Position numbers and translations under genes: made by a program
Assembly: GCA_028533045.1 (NCBI GenBank)
Contig: JAQQAP010000011.1
Location: 1-64,000 of the forward strand
Direction: 5' to 3'
From: Spirochaetales bacterium
GTDB taxonomy: Bacteria > Spirochaetota > Spirochaetia > DSM-2461
Length of the DNA: 64,000 bases
Notes under the pieces: model-generated
Told to the model about the DNA's origin: nothing
Database searches by the model: none
Seen by the model: the letters and a program-made list of their open reading frames with translations, nothing else
Part shown: piece by piece, positions 32,369 to 40,289 of the stretch
Layout: the number at the start of each line of letters is the position of its first letter
Numbering within the stretch: position 1 is the stretch's first letter

Positions 32369-33431
32369 GGAACTCCGCAAGGCGGTAAACTGGATCGCCC
32401 GGAAGCAATACCCCAAGGCCATTCGCCATCTGGAGCCCAAGGTTCCCATCTATCTGGAAGACGCCGATTTTTACTATCTCCTGGGCACAGCTCTCTACCA
32501 CGCAGGAGATATGGGCGGGGCCCGATTCTATTTTGAACGGGGGCTTCAAACCGACCGTACCCGCCATGATATAAAACTGATGCTGGCCATGACCCACTTA
32601 AAAAGAAAGGACTCCGCCGAGGCTGCCAAAACCTGGCTTTCCCTCCTGGAGGATGACCGGGCCAATAAGCAGGCTACCCGGGGGCTGGAAAGGCTTCGGA
32701 AAATCGACAATGAGAAGGATTTGAACGCCTTTATTGAGTCGGGAAAGCACCGCCGTCTCATGCCGCGCCCCTTTAGGCGTTCCCTTTGGCCTATCCTTTT
32801 TTCTCTCATCGGTTCTCTTCTACTTATCGCGGCCCTGACTGTGATGATTCCCAAAATCGGTATGAGCGAGAGAGAACCGAGTCGGGAAGAGTTAAAGTAC
32901 ATTGACCTGGATATTAAGGGTATTCCCCTAACGGACAATTCCGGTTCCTTTCACTATCTTCTCACGGTGGATGAAGTGGGTGAGAGCTACAATCGGGCCA
33001 TAGAACTCTTTGACAAAGGGCGGGATAACGAGGCTCAGGTAGAGATTAATCGCATCGTTAATTCCAACGCTTCGGCGGATCTGAAAAGCCGTCTGACCGT
33101 TCTGGAAGGCTATCTGACAAAGCCCGATTATGCCGACTTTTATACGGACTATACCTTTAGCCAGGTGAATGGCGAGCCCCTGCTCTACGAAAACTGCTGG
33201 GTCCTCTGGCGGGGTAGACTGACTAATTTGACTGTGACCGACGAGCGGATCTCCTTCCTCTTTCTGGTGGGTTTTGAGAATGAGACTTTTCTGGAAGGCT
33301 CCCTGCCCGCTTTCATTGAGTACGGCGTAAAGATTGACCAGGAACTTCCTGTGGAAGTTTTGGGCCGCCTTGTGAGAGATGAGGGTGAATTGGTCCTGCA
33401 GGTGGAGACGATTCGTCATATCTTGCCCTAA
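32352..33431 (+). CDS. TPR protein with a single membrane helix, unknown
   Basis: A 359-aa protein beginning with two to three TPR-like helical pairs (residues 1-130; AIRHLEPKVPIYLEDADFYY, LGTALYHAGDMGGARFYFER), then one hydrophobic helix (about 145-168, LWPILFSLIGSLLLIAALTVM) and a C-terminal domain of about 180 residues that would lie outside the inner membrane. That makes the TPR part cytoplasmic, a layout suited to bridging cytoplasmic and periplasmic parts. It starts inside the preceding gene (17-nt overlap) and ends the operon; the 149-nt gap to recA carries a TATAAT box. Confidence 0.75.
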   Translation: MKNYDKELRKAVNWIARKQYPKAIRHLEPKVPIYLEDADFYYLLGTALYHAGDMGGARFYFERGLQTDRTRHDIKLMLAMTHLKRKDSAEAAKTWLSLLEDDRANKQATRGLERLRKIDNEKDLNAFIESGKHRRLMPRPFRRSLWPILFSLIGSLLLIAALTVMIPKIGMSEREPSREELKYIDLDIKGIPLTDNSGSFHYLLTVDEVGESYNRAIELFDKGRDNEAQVEINRIVNSNASADLKSRLTVLEGYLTKPDYADFYTDYTFSQVNGEPLLYENCWVLWRGRLTNLTVTDERISFLFLVGFENETFLEGSLPAFIEYGVKIDQELPVEVLGRLVRDEGELVLQVETIRHILP

Positions 33432-33580
33432 CGGTTCTATTCCCCTATAGGCAAAACTACTTATCTAATGTATAGTGTCTTTGGAGCGAAAATTGTCCCC
33501 GGGCCGTATTATTTGACGGTTCTTTTCTGTATAATGGGGAAAATTGGGAAAAAGCGCGCACCTAGCTTGCAGGGGGTTGT

Positions 33581-34693
33581 ATGAAATCATCGGTTAAAGA
33601 GACGAAAACGGCGAATACGAAGGAAGAGAAAGAGAAGGCCCTGGATGCGGCCCGGCTTCAAATAGAGAAACAGTTTGGGAAAGGCTCCCTGATGAAGATG
33701 GGCGAGGCTAGGGATCTTGATATTGAGGTGATTCCTTCCGGCTCCATTGTGCTTGATGAGGCTTTGGGCGTGGGCGGTTATCCCAAGGGGCGGATTCTGG
33801 AAATATACGGTCCCGAGTCTTCCGGTAAGACGACCCTCGCTCTCCACGCTATTGCGGAGGCCCAGAAGCAGGGCGGTATTGCCGCTTTTGTGGATGCGGA
33901 ACACGCTCTGGACCCGGCCTACGCAGAGAAGCTGGGGGTAAATGTGGCGGACCTGTGGGTTTCCCAGCCCGATACGGGTGAGCAGGCTCTGGAGATTGTG
34001 GAATCTCTGGTGCGCTCCGGTGCGGTGGATATTGTTGTTGTCGACTCGGTGGCGGCTTTGACACCCCAGGCGGAGATTGAGGGCGACATGGGCGATTCCC
34101 ACATGGGGCTTCAGGCTCGTTTGATGAGCCAGGCTCTGCGGAAGCTCACCGGGATTATTTCCAAGTCCGGTTGTTCCCTTATTTTTATTAACCAGATCCG
34201 TATGAAAATCGGGGTGATGTTCGGGAATCCGGAGACCACCACCGGTGGTAACGCTTTGAAATTTTACGCTTCCGTGCGGCTTGATGTACGGAAAATAGAG
34301 ACCATGGCCAAGGGTTCCGACGATCCTATTGGTAACCGAATCCGGGTTAAGGTGGTGAAGAACAAGGTGGCTCCTCCCTTCAAGAAGGTGGAGATGGAGA
34401 TTCTCTTTGGCAAGGGAATTTCCGGTACGGCCAGTCTGCTCGATTCCGCCTTGAGTCACGACCTTATTCAGAAGAGCGGGAGCTGGTACTCCTACAAGGA
34501 TGACAAAATCGGTCAGGGTAGGGAGAGCGTGAAGAAGTTCTTTGAGGAAAATCCCCAGACGGCCCAGCTGATTGAGACGGAGATTCGGAAGATTGCCTTC
34601 CCCGATAAGTCGAAGGATGCCAAGAAGGACGGAAAAGAGGCTAAGGACGCTAAAAAAGCGCCTTCCAAGTCTGAACCTGCGGCCAAGGCCTAA
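33581..34693 (+). CDS. recA: recombinase RecA
   Basis: Strand-exchange ATPase for recombination and repair. The 370-aa protein has Walker [10 protein letters not shown], the L1/L2 loops ([20 protein letters not shown] type; [20 protein letters not shown]), Walker [13 protein letters not shown] and [14 protein letters not shown]. The N-terminal 25 and C-terminal 35 residues are lysine- and glutamate-rich ([19 protein letters not shown]), longer than in E. coli RecA. GGGGG lies 6 nt before the ATG. A TATAAT box at 33530-33535 is the likely -10 element; I saw no recognisable LexA box. folK follows 2 nt after the stop. Confidence 0.97.
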   Translation: MKSSVKETKTANTKEEKEKALDAARLQIEKQFGKGSLMKMGEARDLDIEVIPSGSIVLDEALGVGGYPKGRILEIYGPESSGKTTLALHAIAEAQKQGGIAAFVDAEHALDPAYAEKLGVNVADLWVSQPDTGEQALEIVESLVRSGAVDIVVVDSVAALTPQAEIEGDMGDSHMGLQARLMSQALRKLTGIISKSGCSLIFINQIRMKIGVMFGNPETTTGGNALKFYASVRLDVRKIETMAKGSDDPIGNRIRVKVVKNKVAPPFKKVEMEILFGKGISGTASLLDSALSHDLIQKSGSWYSYKDDKIGQGRESVKKFFEENPQTAQLIETEIRKIAFPDKSKDAKKDGKEAKDAKKAPSKSEPAAKA

Positions 34694-34695
34694 TT

Positions 34696-35247
34696 TTGCA
34701 GAGGGTTTATATAGGGGCCGGTTCCAATATGGGGGATCGCCTGTCCCATCTGCGTTATGCCCGTGAGCGGCTCGGGGCGGTCCTGGAGGATTTCCGGGTG
34801 TCCCGGGTGTACGAAACGGCGCCTCGCGATTACTTTGAGCAGGATCATTTTTACAACTGCGTTTTTAGCGGTTTGCTTCCGGGGACGGCCGGCGGCGGGT
34901 CCGATGGCGCATCGGGCGGAGCGGCAGCTTTGGATGAACCGGAGCGGTTTTTGGAGCTGCTTCTGGGGATTGAGAAGGAAGCGGGGCGAGTTCGTGAGGG
35001 AGCGATTCCCAAGGGCCCCCGGGTTCTGGATTTAGATATGTTGCTCTGGGGGGACAAAACGATTCGTTCTGAGCGGCTGACTGTTCCCCATCCGGCGATG
35101 AAGGAACGGGCCTTTGTTCTTGTTCCTCTGCTTGAGTTGGATGAGGGGCTGATTGAATCGGGGACGGGGATTCTTTATGCCGATTGCCTTAAACCTTTGG
35201 AGGATCAGGAGGTCCGGCCTGTGGACTTCTCCCGGGGGATGTGGTAA
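34696..35247 (+). CDS. folK: HPPK, folate pyrophosphokinase
   Basis: 6-Hydroxymethyl-7,8-dihydropterin pyrophosphokinase, an early step of folate synthesis. The 183-aa protein shows YIGAGSNMGDR at the N-terminus, the VSRVYETAP and QDHFYNCV segments, and the catalytic PKGPRVLDLDMLLWG with VPHPAMKERAFVLVPLLEL, all standard. A glycine/alanine/serine-rich insert (about residues 60-78) is not in most homologues. It starts with TTG 2 nt after recA, with AAGG upstream in the recA tail, so it depends on recA transcription. No other folate gene is nearby. Confidence 0.93.
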   Translation: MQRVYIGAGSNMGDRLSHLRYARERLGAVLEDFRVSRVYETAPRDYFEQDHFYNCVFSGLLPGTAGGGSDGASGGAAALDEPERFLELLLGIEKEAGRVREGAIPKGPRVLDLDMLLWGDKTIRSERLTVPHPAMKERAFVLVPLLELDEGLIESGTGILYADCLKPLEDQEVRPVDFSRGMW

Positions 35248-35259
35248 ATTCAGGTTTAG

Positions 35260-37788
35260 ATGAACCCGAAAAAGTTACCCGTCTATAAGGAACGGGACAA
35301 AATCCTTAAAGCCCTGGAGTCCAACCAGGTTGTAATCGTAGAAAGTCCCACCGGGTCGGGTAAGACGACCCAGATCCCTCTTATTCTCCATGAGGCCGGT
35401 TATACCGACCGGGGTGTCATAGGTATTACCCAGCCCCGGCGTATCGCTACTCTTTCCGTTTCCGATTACATTTCCCGGCAGTTGGGCGTCCCTATTTCCG
35501 GGTTCATCGGCTATAAAATGCGTTTTGAGGATAAAACGACTCCCGAAACCCGTTTGAAGATTATGACCGACGGGACTCTGCTTCAGGAGATGAAGACCGA
35601 CCCCTGGCTTAGCAAGTATTCCGTTCTAATGGTGGATGAGGCTCACGAGCGGAGCCTGAATATCGACTTTATCCTGGGACTTTTGAAGAATATTCTTAAA
35701 GAGCGTCACGAGTTCCGGGTAATCATTTCCAGTGCGACCTTGAATACGGAAGCCTTTAGCCGCTACTACTCCAACGCAGAAATTGTTTCTATCGATACGC
35801 CGGTATATCCGGTTCAGGTCTATTATGACCCTCCTTACAAAGAAAGTGACGATGAGGCTTTGGTCGAGAAGATTACCTCCATTGTGGAACGTATTGTCGG
35901 GGAAAGGCGAAAAGGGGATGTCTTGGTTTTCCTTTCCGGTGAAAAGATCATCAAGGATACCTGTGCTTCCCTGGCTTCTTCCGCTGTGAAGAGGCGGCTC
36001 CAGATTGTTCCCCTATACGGTCGCTTGGGCCGGGAGGAGCAGGAAAAAGTTTTTGACAAGACTCCCTTTGGCAAGACCAAGGTAGTGGTTTCCACCAATA
36101 TTGCCGAGACCAGTGTAACCATCGACGGCATTACCACTGTTATCGATTCGGGTCTATGCAAAATGAATTTTTACAATCCCCGCACCTTTACCAGTTCCCT
36201 GGTGGAAAATCCCGTATCCCGGGCCAGCTGCAACCAGCGAAAGGGGCGGGCGGGCCGGACCCAGCCGGGAAGTTGTTACCGTCTCTATTCTCCCGGTGAC
36301 TTTGATGCAAGAAATGAGTATACCCTGGAAGAAATTTACCGGACCGATCTGGCGGAGGTTGTCCTTCGCATGGCCGAATTGGGGATTGAGGACTTCTTTA
36401 AGTTTGATTTTATCTCCTCCCCCGGAGAAAAGGGGATTCGCGGTGCCATAGAAACCTTACAGCTCCTCGATGCTTTGGACGAGAATACCCGGGTGACTCC
36501 CACGGGGCAGAAAATGCTCTATTTTCCTTTAATGCCCCGTCACGCCCGTATGATTATTGAGGCGGTAATGCGCTACCCCGATGTTATTCGGGAAGTTGTG
36601 ATAGCCACATCTTTTTTATCCACCAATTCCCCCTTTCTTTTACCCCAGGGAGAAGAGATGGAAGCCCGGAGGGCTCATCATACCTATGCGGACCCCAACG
36701 GAGACTTTGTTTCTTACCTGCGTTTGTTCCAGGCCTTCGAATCGTCCGGTAATAAGACCAAATTCTGTGAGAAACACTACCTGGATGAGAAGGCCATGCG
36801 GGAGATCGCCAATATTTCGGAACAGTTGGAAAGCATTGTGGGCGATACTCTGGGAGTTCCCGTATCTAGCGGAGGCTCGGTGGATGATTTTCTGTGTGCC
36901 TGTGCTCGAGGGCTGATTCAGTTTATCTGTATTAAATCGGGAAGCCGGGATTATCGCAGTCTGACCACCGATAAAATCATTATTCATCCCGGTTCGGTCA
37001 TGTTCAAAGAGCACATGCCCTTTCTTATGGCCGGGGAAATTGTTCGGACAAGCCGAATGTACGCCCGGAGCGTGTCTCCCCTGCGGAAGGAGTGGCTTAA
37101 GCGGATTGATCCCAAGCTGGCCGGTCGCCTCATGGACCTTGTGGATAACAAGCCTAAGGGAAAGCGGCGGGGTGACGAAATGCGTTCCCGTGATAATAGG
37201 GAAGGGCGAAGCAAGGATAGGGATACGACGAATCAGCTCTTTGTGGGTGATACGGCTTTTCCTGTTATCCGAAATAAAAATAAGAAAAAGGCCGCTCTTT
37301 TTGAGTGGAACAAGCTCTATAAGGCCCTTTCCAGCTTAAAGGGTAAGGAGATCCCCGATTTTCAAAACATGCGCGGTATCCTGAGTCTCGATGGGATGGA
37401 AGTGATTCCCGACGGGCGTGTGAATATGATATTTACGGTGGTCAGAACACTTAATCCCAAGAGAGATACCCTTCAGGGATTTCCCGCTAAAACCTATGAT
37501 ATGCAGAATCCCTCTCATCAGACGGATCTGGTTTTTCAATTGAAGGACGTTCTTAAGCTGGTAATGAGCGGAAAACGGAAGAAACGTTCCGTGGGATTTT
37601 TGAGCCTCCAGACCGATGGGGAGCAGCACTACTGGTTTAAGAGTTCCCGCAGTTTCAATCAGGCCTTGAATGACTCTCTTGAGAGCCTGGAAGGTCTGGC
37701 GGACCAGCTTTCGGAAGATATGGATGAGGAAATCTGGGAAGAGGTAAATAGAAGTTACCGCCGTTTGGATAAGCTTTATACATACTAG
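35260..37788 (+). CDS. DEAH-box helicase, HrpA/HrpB-type
   Basis: An ATP-dependent RNA helicase of 842 aa. Motif I GSGKTTQIP, Ib DGTLLQE, motif II DEAH (VLMVDEAHERS), motif III SAT, IV VFLSG, V STNIAETSVTIDG and VI QRKGRAGRTQPG are all intact. The winged-helix/ratchet and OB-like region follows (about 430-620). After it comes a basic linker (KPKGKRRGDEMRSRDNREGR) and a C-terminal domain of about 190 residues (from FPVIRNKNKKKAALFEWNK) that I do not recognise from E. coli HrpA or HrpB. The ATG is 12 nt past folK. The likely role is in mRNA or ribosome processing, which is inference from the family. Confidence 0.92.
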   Translation: MNPKKLPVYKERDKILKALESNQVVIVESPTGSGKTTQIPLILHEAGYTDRGVIGITQPRRIATLSVSDYISRQLGVPISGFIGYKMRFEDKTTPETRLKIMTDGTLLQEMKTDPWLSKYSVLMVDEAHERSLNIDFILGLLKNILKERHEFRVIISSATLNTEAFSRYYSNAEIVSIDTPVYPVQVYYDPPYKESDDEALVEKITSIVERIVGERRKGDVLVFLSGEKIIKDTCASLASSAVKRRLQIVPLYGRLGREEQEKVFDKTPFGKTKVVVSTNIAETSVTIDGITTVIDSGLCKMNFYNPRTFTSSLVENPVSRASCNQRKGRAGRTQPGSCYRLYSPGDFDARNEYTLEEIYRTDLAEVVLRMAELGIEDFFKFDFISSPGEKGIRGAIETLQLLDALDENTRVTPTGQKMLYFPLMPRHARMIIEAVMRYPDVIREVVIATSFLSTNSPFLLPQGEEMEARRAHHTYADPNGDFVSYLRLFQAFESSGNKTKFCEKHYLDEKAMREIANISEQLESIVGDTLGVPVSSGGSVDDFLCACARGLIQFICIKSGSRDYRSLTTDKIIIHPGSVMFKEHMPFLMAGEIVRTSRMYARSVSPLRKEWLKRIDPKLAGRLMDLVDNKPKGKRRGDEMRSRDNREGRSKDRDTTNQLFVGDTAFPVIRNKNKKKAALFEWNKLYKALSSLKGKEIPDFQNMRGILSLDGMEVIPDGRVNMIFTVVRTLNPKRDTLQGFPAKTYDMQNPSHQTDLVFQLKDVLKLVMSGKRKKRSVGFLSLQTDGEQHYWFKSSRSFNQALNDSLESLEGLADQLSEDMDEEIWEEVNRSYRRLDKLYTY

Positions 37789-37961
37789 AAATTGTAGATA
37801 GTGTGTTTGTTGTTTATTATTTGTGTGGAGGTTCCGGCTCTTCCTGCTCTCTAGGCGGGTTTTATAATAATAGGTATTAATATACTGTTGTGGAATTTTT
37901 CATTCATGATAGAATCTTTCTATAGTAAATCGTTTGTAGGTTTGTAAATAGGGGAGATTTT

Positions 37962-38759
37962 ATGAGAGGAGTGAAAGTTTTTAGCGGATTATTAATTTTA
38001 CCGGCCCTTTGCCGCGTCGGGGGCTGTGAGTTGGGGCTTTTCCAGTTTACGGGAAGTCAGGCGGCTATTTTGTCCTTTATCTATCAAGGCATAACTATGA
38101 TGGCGGCGGTGGTTTTTTTATTTCATTTGCTGGGGAAAGGGTCTATGCCCGAAGACTTGGTTAAAGGGATTCATTTGGGGTATTTGTGCCTTCTCGTGCT
38201 TTTTTCTCTGGAGACGGTGCATCACAGGTTTCATTTTTTATTGTTATTCATCATGCTTGTTCTTATAGCTTTCTATTACGGTTATCTTTATCGGTCCTTA
38301 ATAATTCTCTCCTTAGTAATCGTTTTGATTATGAATATTCTCTATTACAGGGAAAGGGGAGATCTGACGATGGGCTTAACAACCAGCTTCTTTATAGCCC
38401 TTTATTTTTTTGTTTTTTATCTGTCCATCAAATCCCGTGATGAAACATACAGGGCAATGCAGGAGAAGATTGAGGGGCTCAAAGAGAATATATCTCAGAA
38501 GGATAGGGATATAAAGAAGCTCGAACGTCCCCAATTTATGGAGAATCCTAATCTGACAAAGTCGGAAAAAAAATTGCTTAACACTATGCGATTGCTTAAA
38601 ACCACTAATACCAAGGTATTGGCAGGTTACATGGGAAAAGCCGTTTCTACTATTGGCAATAGAATATACCTGGTGAGGCAGAAACTGGAAATGAAGAGCC
38701 GGACCGAACTGTACGCCTACGTATTACTCAGTATTCCCGAGCCCGATCCGGTTCTTTAG
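37962..38759 (+). CDS. membrane-bound LuxR-type regulator
   Basis: A 265-aa protein with an unusual layout: about six membrane helices (residues 5-160), a coiled coil (about 165-190, DETYRAMQEKIEGLKENISQK) and a C-terminal helix-turn-helix (about 195-260) reading SEKKLLNTMRLLKTTNTKVLAGYM, then GKAVSTIGNRIYLVRQKL, like the LuxR/GerE family. It would sense a membrane-accessible signal and bind DNA while anchored. The start has GGGGAG 6 nt upstream. It stands alone, with AT-rich promoter sequence before it (37860-37930). The 173-nt gap before it holds no gene and no clear terminator. Confidence 0.75.
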   Translation: MRGVKVFSGLLILPALCRVGGCELGLFQFTGSQAAILSFIYQGITMMAAVVFLFHLLGKGSMPEDLVKGIHLGYLCLLVLFSLETVHHRFHFLLLFIMLVLIAFYYGYLYRSLIILSLVIVLIMNILYYRERGDLTMGLTTSFFIALYFFVFYLSIKSRDETYRAMQEKIEGLKENISQKDRDIKKLERPQFMENPNLTKSEKKLLNTMRLLKTTNTKVLAGYMGKAVSTIGNRIYLVRQKLEMKSRTELYAYVLLSIPEPDPVL

Positions 38760-38836
38760 TATATATCCGGCTTTACAGGGGTTAATTTTTTTTATATAAT
38801 ATGTATTTGCATATAAAATCGCTCAAGAGGTAATTG

Positions 38837-39046
38837 ATGAGTTCCAAGAAAGAATATACCGTTCCCCTTAGGGATATGGTTGACAGTGAACAGAATGTTT
38901 ATGAGTTGACTAACGCGGCCATTAGAAGAGCTGAACAGCTTAGCCTTACAAAAATGGAAGAAATGGCCAAAAACAAGGCCAAGGTTTCTTCTGCCGCTAT
39001 CAGAGAAGTTGTTACCAAAGAAGTTGGGTACAGCTACAACAAGTAA
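38837..39046 (+). CDS. rpoZ: RNA polymerase omega subunit-like
   Basis: A 69-aa protein resembling bacterial omega: a short N-terminal strand region followed by D-S-E-Q-N-V-Y-E-L-T-N-A-A-I-R-R-A-E-Q-L, the omega core helix (N-x-Y-x-L-x-x-A-A-x-x-R-A), and a C-terminal helix SSAAIREVVTKEV. Omega stabilises beta-prime folding. The similarity is moderate, because the usual E-I-x-x-G tail motif is not clear. The ATG at 38837 has AGAGG 6 nt upstream (a TTG at 38834 is alternative). It overlaps miaA by about 20-38 nt, so they are coupled. Confidence 0.6.
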   Translation: MSSKKEYTVPLRDMVDSEQNVYELTNAAIRRAEQLSLTKMEEMAKNKAKVSSAAIREVVTKEVGYSYNK

Positions 39047-39962
39047 AATACCCCTCATTCTACTCTTCGGTCCCACCGCTGTGGGTAAAACCGATCTTGT
39101 TCTGGAGCTTTTTCGGGGCCGGGGAGAGATTGTGAATGTGGACTCCGTTCAGGTTTACCGTAAACTTGATATAGGGAGCGCCAAGCCCGATTCCTCCTTT
39201 CTGGAGGAGTTGCCCCACCATCTCATCGATATTAGAGATATTTCCGAAAAATTTAATGCCGCCGATTTTATCCGACTGGCTGATGAGGCTATTGTGGATA
39301 TTCATAATCGTGGTCTGATCCCCGTTTTGGCGGGGGGAACGGCGTTCTACTTCAAAAACTTTTGCCTGGGCTTGAAGGAAGGTCCGCCTCCTTCCGATCC
39401 TGCGGTTAGGGGCGAATTGGAAGGTCTGGCCGTTGCCGGTGGTTTGGGGGAACTCTGGGAGGAACTTAAACATGTTGACCCTTCCTATGCGGCAAAAATC
39501 CATCCCAACGACCAGCTTCGTATTGTTCGGGCCATGGAGGTGTTCCGAATAAGCGGCCGTCCCCTCTCTTCTTTTGAACAGGGAGAGGTATTTCGTGACT
39601 GTTACGATTACTGCCTCATCGGTTTAACCCGGGATAGGGAGGAACTGTATAGACGGATTGATCTGAGAGTGGATATTATGATGAAAGAAGGCCTGGTTGA
39701 TGAAATAAAAGGGCTATTGGCCGCAGGCGCAACGGAGGACGATCCGGGGCTGAATGCCATAGGTTACAAGGAATTTTTTGAGATGGGACGTCGGGGCTGT
39801 ATGACCATGGCGGATACGGCTGACAGGATCCGCCGGAACAGCAGGCGTTATGCCAAGCGGCAAATGACCTTTTTTCAGAGCCTTCCCGGGGTAAGCTGGT
39901 TTCATCCGGAAAAAAAAGAGGAAATTTCCTCCCATATAGAAAATTTTCTAAGTAAACAGTAA
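39009..39962 (+). CDS. miaA: tRNA dimethylallyltransferase MiaA
   Basis: Adds the isopentenyl group to A37 of UNN-decoding tRNAs. The 317-aa frame holds the P-loop LLFGPTAVGKTDLVLEL, the VNVDSVQVYRKLDIGSAKP substrate loop, DIRDISEKFNAADF, VLAGGTAFYFKNF, and the C-terminal INAIGYKEF-type and RNSRRYAKRQMTFF motifs, a full enzyme. The start is uncertain: the first candidate TTG (39009) lies inside rpoZ, and a second TTG at 39024 begins LGTATTSKIPL; neither has a strong ribosome site, which suggests coupling to the rpoZ stop. Confidence 0.95.
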   Translation: MLPKKLGTATTSKIPLILLFGPTAVGKTDLVLELFRGRGEIVNVDSVQVYRKLDIGSAKPDSSFLEELPHHLIDIRDISEKFNAADFIRLADEAIVDIHNRGLIPVLAGGTAFYFKNFCLGLKEGPPPSDPAVRGELEGLAVAGGLGELWEELKHVDPSYAAKIHPNDQLRIVRAMEVFRISGRPLSSFEQGEVFRDCYDYCLIGLTRDREELYRRIDLRVDIMMKEGLVDEIKGLLAAGATEDDPGLNAIGYKEFFEMGRRGCMTMADTADRIRRNSRRYAKRQMTFFQSLPGVSWFHPEKKEEISSHIENFLSKQ

Positions 39963-39971
39963 AACAACCTA

Positions 39972-40000
39972 TTGACCTAACTGCCCAGAATGGACATAAT
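39972..40000 (+). promoter_or_regulatory. sigma-70 promoter of the 29-aa basic protein gene
   Basis: TTGACC (39972-39977), 17 nt, CATAAT (39995-40000). It starts 10 nt after miaA, giving the small gene its own transcription with a leader of about 48 nt. Confidence 0.75.
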
Positions 40001-40054
40001 TATCCTCGCTGTATTTAGGTAATCAAATTAATATCATAGATAAGGAGTCTTTCA

Positions 40055-40144
40055 GTGCCCTGCGGAAGAAAGAGAAAAAGAAAAAAGATAGCTACTCACA
40101 AAAGAAAGAAAAAACTGAGAAAGAATAGACATAAGCACAAATAG
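40055..40144 (+). CDS. 29-aa mS38/COX24-like basic protein
   Basis: A very short gene missed by length cutoffs. GTG at 40055, with AAGGAG 7 nt upstream, encodes 29 residues of which more than half are K, R or H: it begins MPCGRKRKRKK, then IATHKRKKK and LRKNRHKHK. This pattern (KRKR-x(2)-ATHKRKKRLRKNRHK) is the AURKAIP1/COX24 domain, whose mitochondrial member mS38 sits on the small ribosomal subunit. It is probably a ribosome-bound peptide here too. It has its own promoter and terminator, so it is a dedicated gene, presumably strongly expressed. The 60 nt between its stop and the terminator contain a GTGG/CCAC hairpin. Confidence 0.85.
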   Translation: MPCGRKRKRKKIATHKRKKKLRKNRHKHK

Positions 40145-40206
40145 GTTGCTTTCAGCTATCATTAATCAAGCCGGCTGCCCTAAGTGGTAAGACTGGCCAC
40201 ATCAAG

Positions 40207-40235
40207 GCGGTATTGACACAATACCGCTTTTTTTA
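40207..40235 (+). terminator. intrinsic terminator
   Basis: GCGGTATTG (40207-40215), 3-nt loop, CAATACCGC (40219-40227), then eight T. It ends the 29-aa protein transcript. Confidence 0.95.
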
Positions 40236-40247
40236 CGCCCTAACCTA

Positions 40248-40256
40248 TGGTATAAT
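40248..40256 (+). promoter_or_regulatory. extended -10 promoter of dxs
   Basis: TGGTATAAT (an extended -10: TG, one base, TATAAT at 40251-40256). The -35 is poor (T-rich tail of the terminator). The start would be about 40262, so the ATG at 40260 cannot be used; this supports GTG at 40290 as the dxs start. Confidence 0.6.
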
Positions 40257-40289
40257 GGGATGAATCTTGTCAGAAGGAAGTGTGAAGGA

